Assembly (NCBI RefSeq): GCF_020829595.1 | Contig: NZ_JAIVFW010000017.1 | Coordinates: 58,162 to 122,161, forward strand | DNA from: Nostoc sp. CHAB 5844 | GTDB lineage: Bacteria; Cyanobacteriota; Cyanobacteriia; Cyanobacteriales; Nostocaceae | DNA: 64,000 nucleotides | Reading direction: 5' to 3' | Part shown: piece by piece, positions 63,903-64,000 of the stretch | Layout: each line of letters opens with the position of its first letter | Position numbering within the stretch: position 1 is the first letter of the stretch | The notes under the pieces: model-generated | What the model was told of the DNA's origin: nothing | Databases searched by the model: none | What the model saw: the letters and a program-made list of their open reading frames with translations, nothing else | Translations under genes and position numbers: made by a program

Positions 63903-64000
63903 AATTTTTAATCTTTGCCAATTTTTTCAAGTATATTCGTTCCCCTCCGAAAGTACCCTGTATACCCTCCAGCGAAGTGACATTCAAAATGTCATCTGGG

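Noticed and set aside
1..64000. tRNA, rRNA or origin of replication
   Set aside because: No cloverleaf-like or rRNA-like sequence was noticed by eye, and no DnaA-box cluster; a tRNAscan/Infernal run would be decisive.

Overview
The window is chromosomal DNA of a filamentous, probably heterocyst-forming (Nostocales-type) cyanobacterium. The evidence is the many HIP1 octamers (GCGATCGC), families largely confined to such cyanobacteria (DUF928, DUF1822 beside a sigma factor, CHASE2/CHAT and TPR/CHAT proteins, filamentous-haemagglutinin exoprotein, pentapeptide repeats, PEP-CTERM, DUF7219) and a heavy load of decayed insertion sequences and MITEs. I cannot name a species.

Region 1 (1-14 kb): a partial gene at the left edge, a DUF928 secreted protein, a ParE-type toxin-antitoxin pair, then a co-directional minus-strand block read from 13.8 kb to 2.8 kb: sigma-70-like factor, DUF1822, CHAT-CHASE2 membrane protein, a large two-partner-secretion haemagglutinin, and a secreted TPR-CHAT protein. 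It looks like a dedicated sigma factor controlling an exported adhesin together with two caspase-like peptidases.

Region 2 (14-17.7 kb): mobile-element graveyard (IS630, IS5 and IS1 remnants, two MITEs) around a probable plasmid-replication-protein fragment and an intact pentapeptide-repeat gene.

Region 3 (17.8-42.4 kb): the most interesting part, an apparently undescribed biosynthetic gene cluster built on chorismate. The left arm (minus strand) carries a fused TrpE-TrpG anthranilate synthase (PISGT motif), a zinc alcohol dehydrogenase, a TrpD-like protein that has lost the canonical PRPP motif, a histone-deacetylase-fold amidohydrolase, a choline/carnitine-acyltransferase-like enzyme, a free acyl carrier protein and an AMP-ligase. 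The right arm (plus strand) carries a fused PabA-PabB aminodeoxychorismate synthase (PIKGT motif), a small AroQ chorismate-mutase-like protein, a branched-chain-type aminotransferase fused to a GNAT domain, a BacA/AerD-type prephenate-decarboxylase-like protein, a membrane-anchored beta-propeller, and an A-PCP-reductase NRPS. A DAHP-synthase remnant lies between the arms. Read together, the right arm suggests chorismate -> 4-amino-4-deoxychorismate -> 4-amino-4-deoxyprephenate -> non-aromatising decarboxylation -> transamination to an amino-cyclohexadienyl (or p-aminophenyl) amino acid -> activation and reductive release as an aldehyde. The left arm could supply and attach an acyl or anthraniloyl group. 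This pathway is inference from domains.

Region 4 (43-49 kb): PIG-L deacetylase, GT4 glycosyltransferase and a SAM methyltransferase (possible aminosugar tailoring), then a divergent marR/GNAT pair whose intergenic region holds two perfect palindromes around a consensus promoter.

Region 5 (49-64 kb): IS remnants, a PEP-CTERM protein, a second (Tat-exported) beta-propeller, fasciclin, small cyanobacterial proteins, a DOPA-dioxygenase-family protein, two overlapping unknown membrane genes, a methyltransferase, DUF202, a LysR regulator and a tyrosine recombinase followed by a terminator and a coiled-coil membrane protein, which may be the edge of an integrated element. I saw no tRNA, rRNA or CRISPR array.
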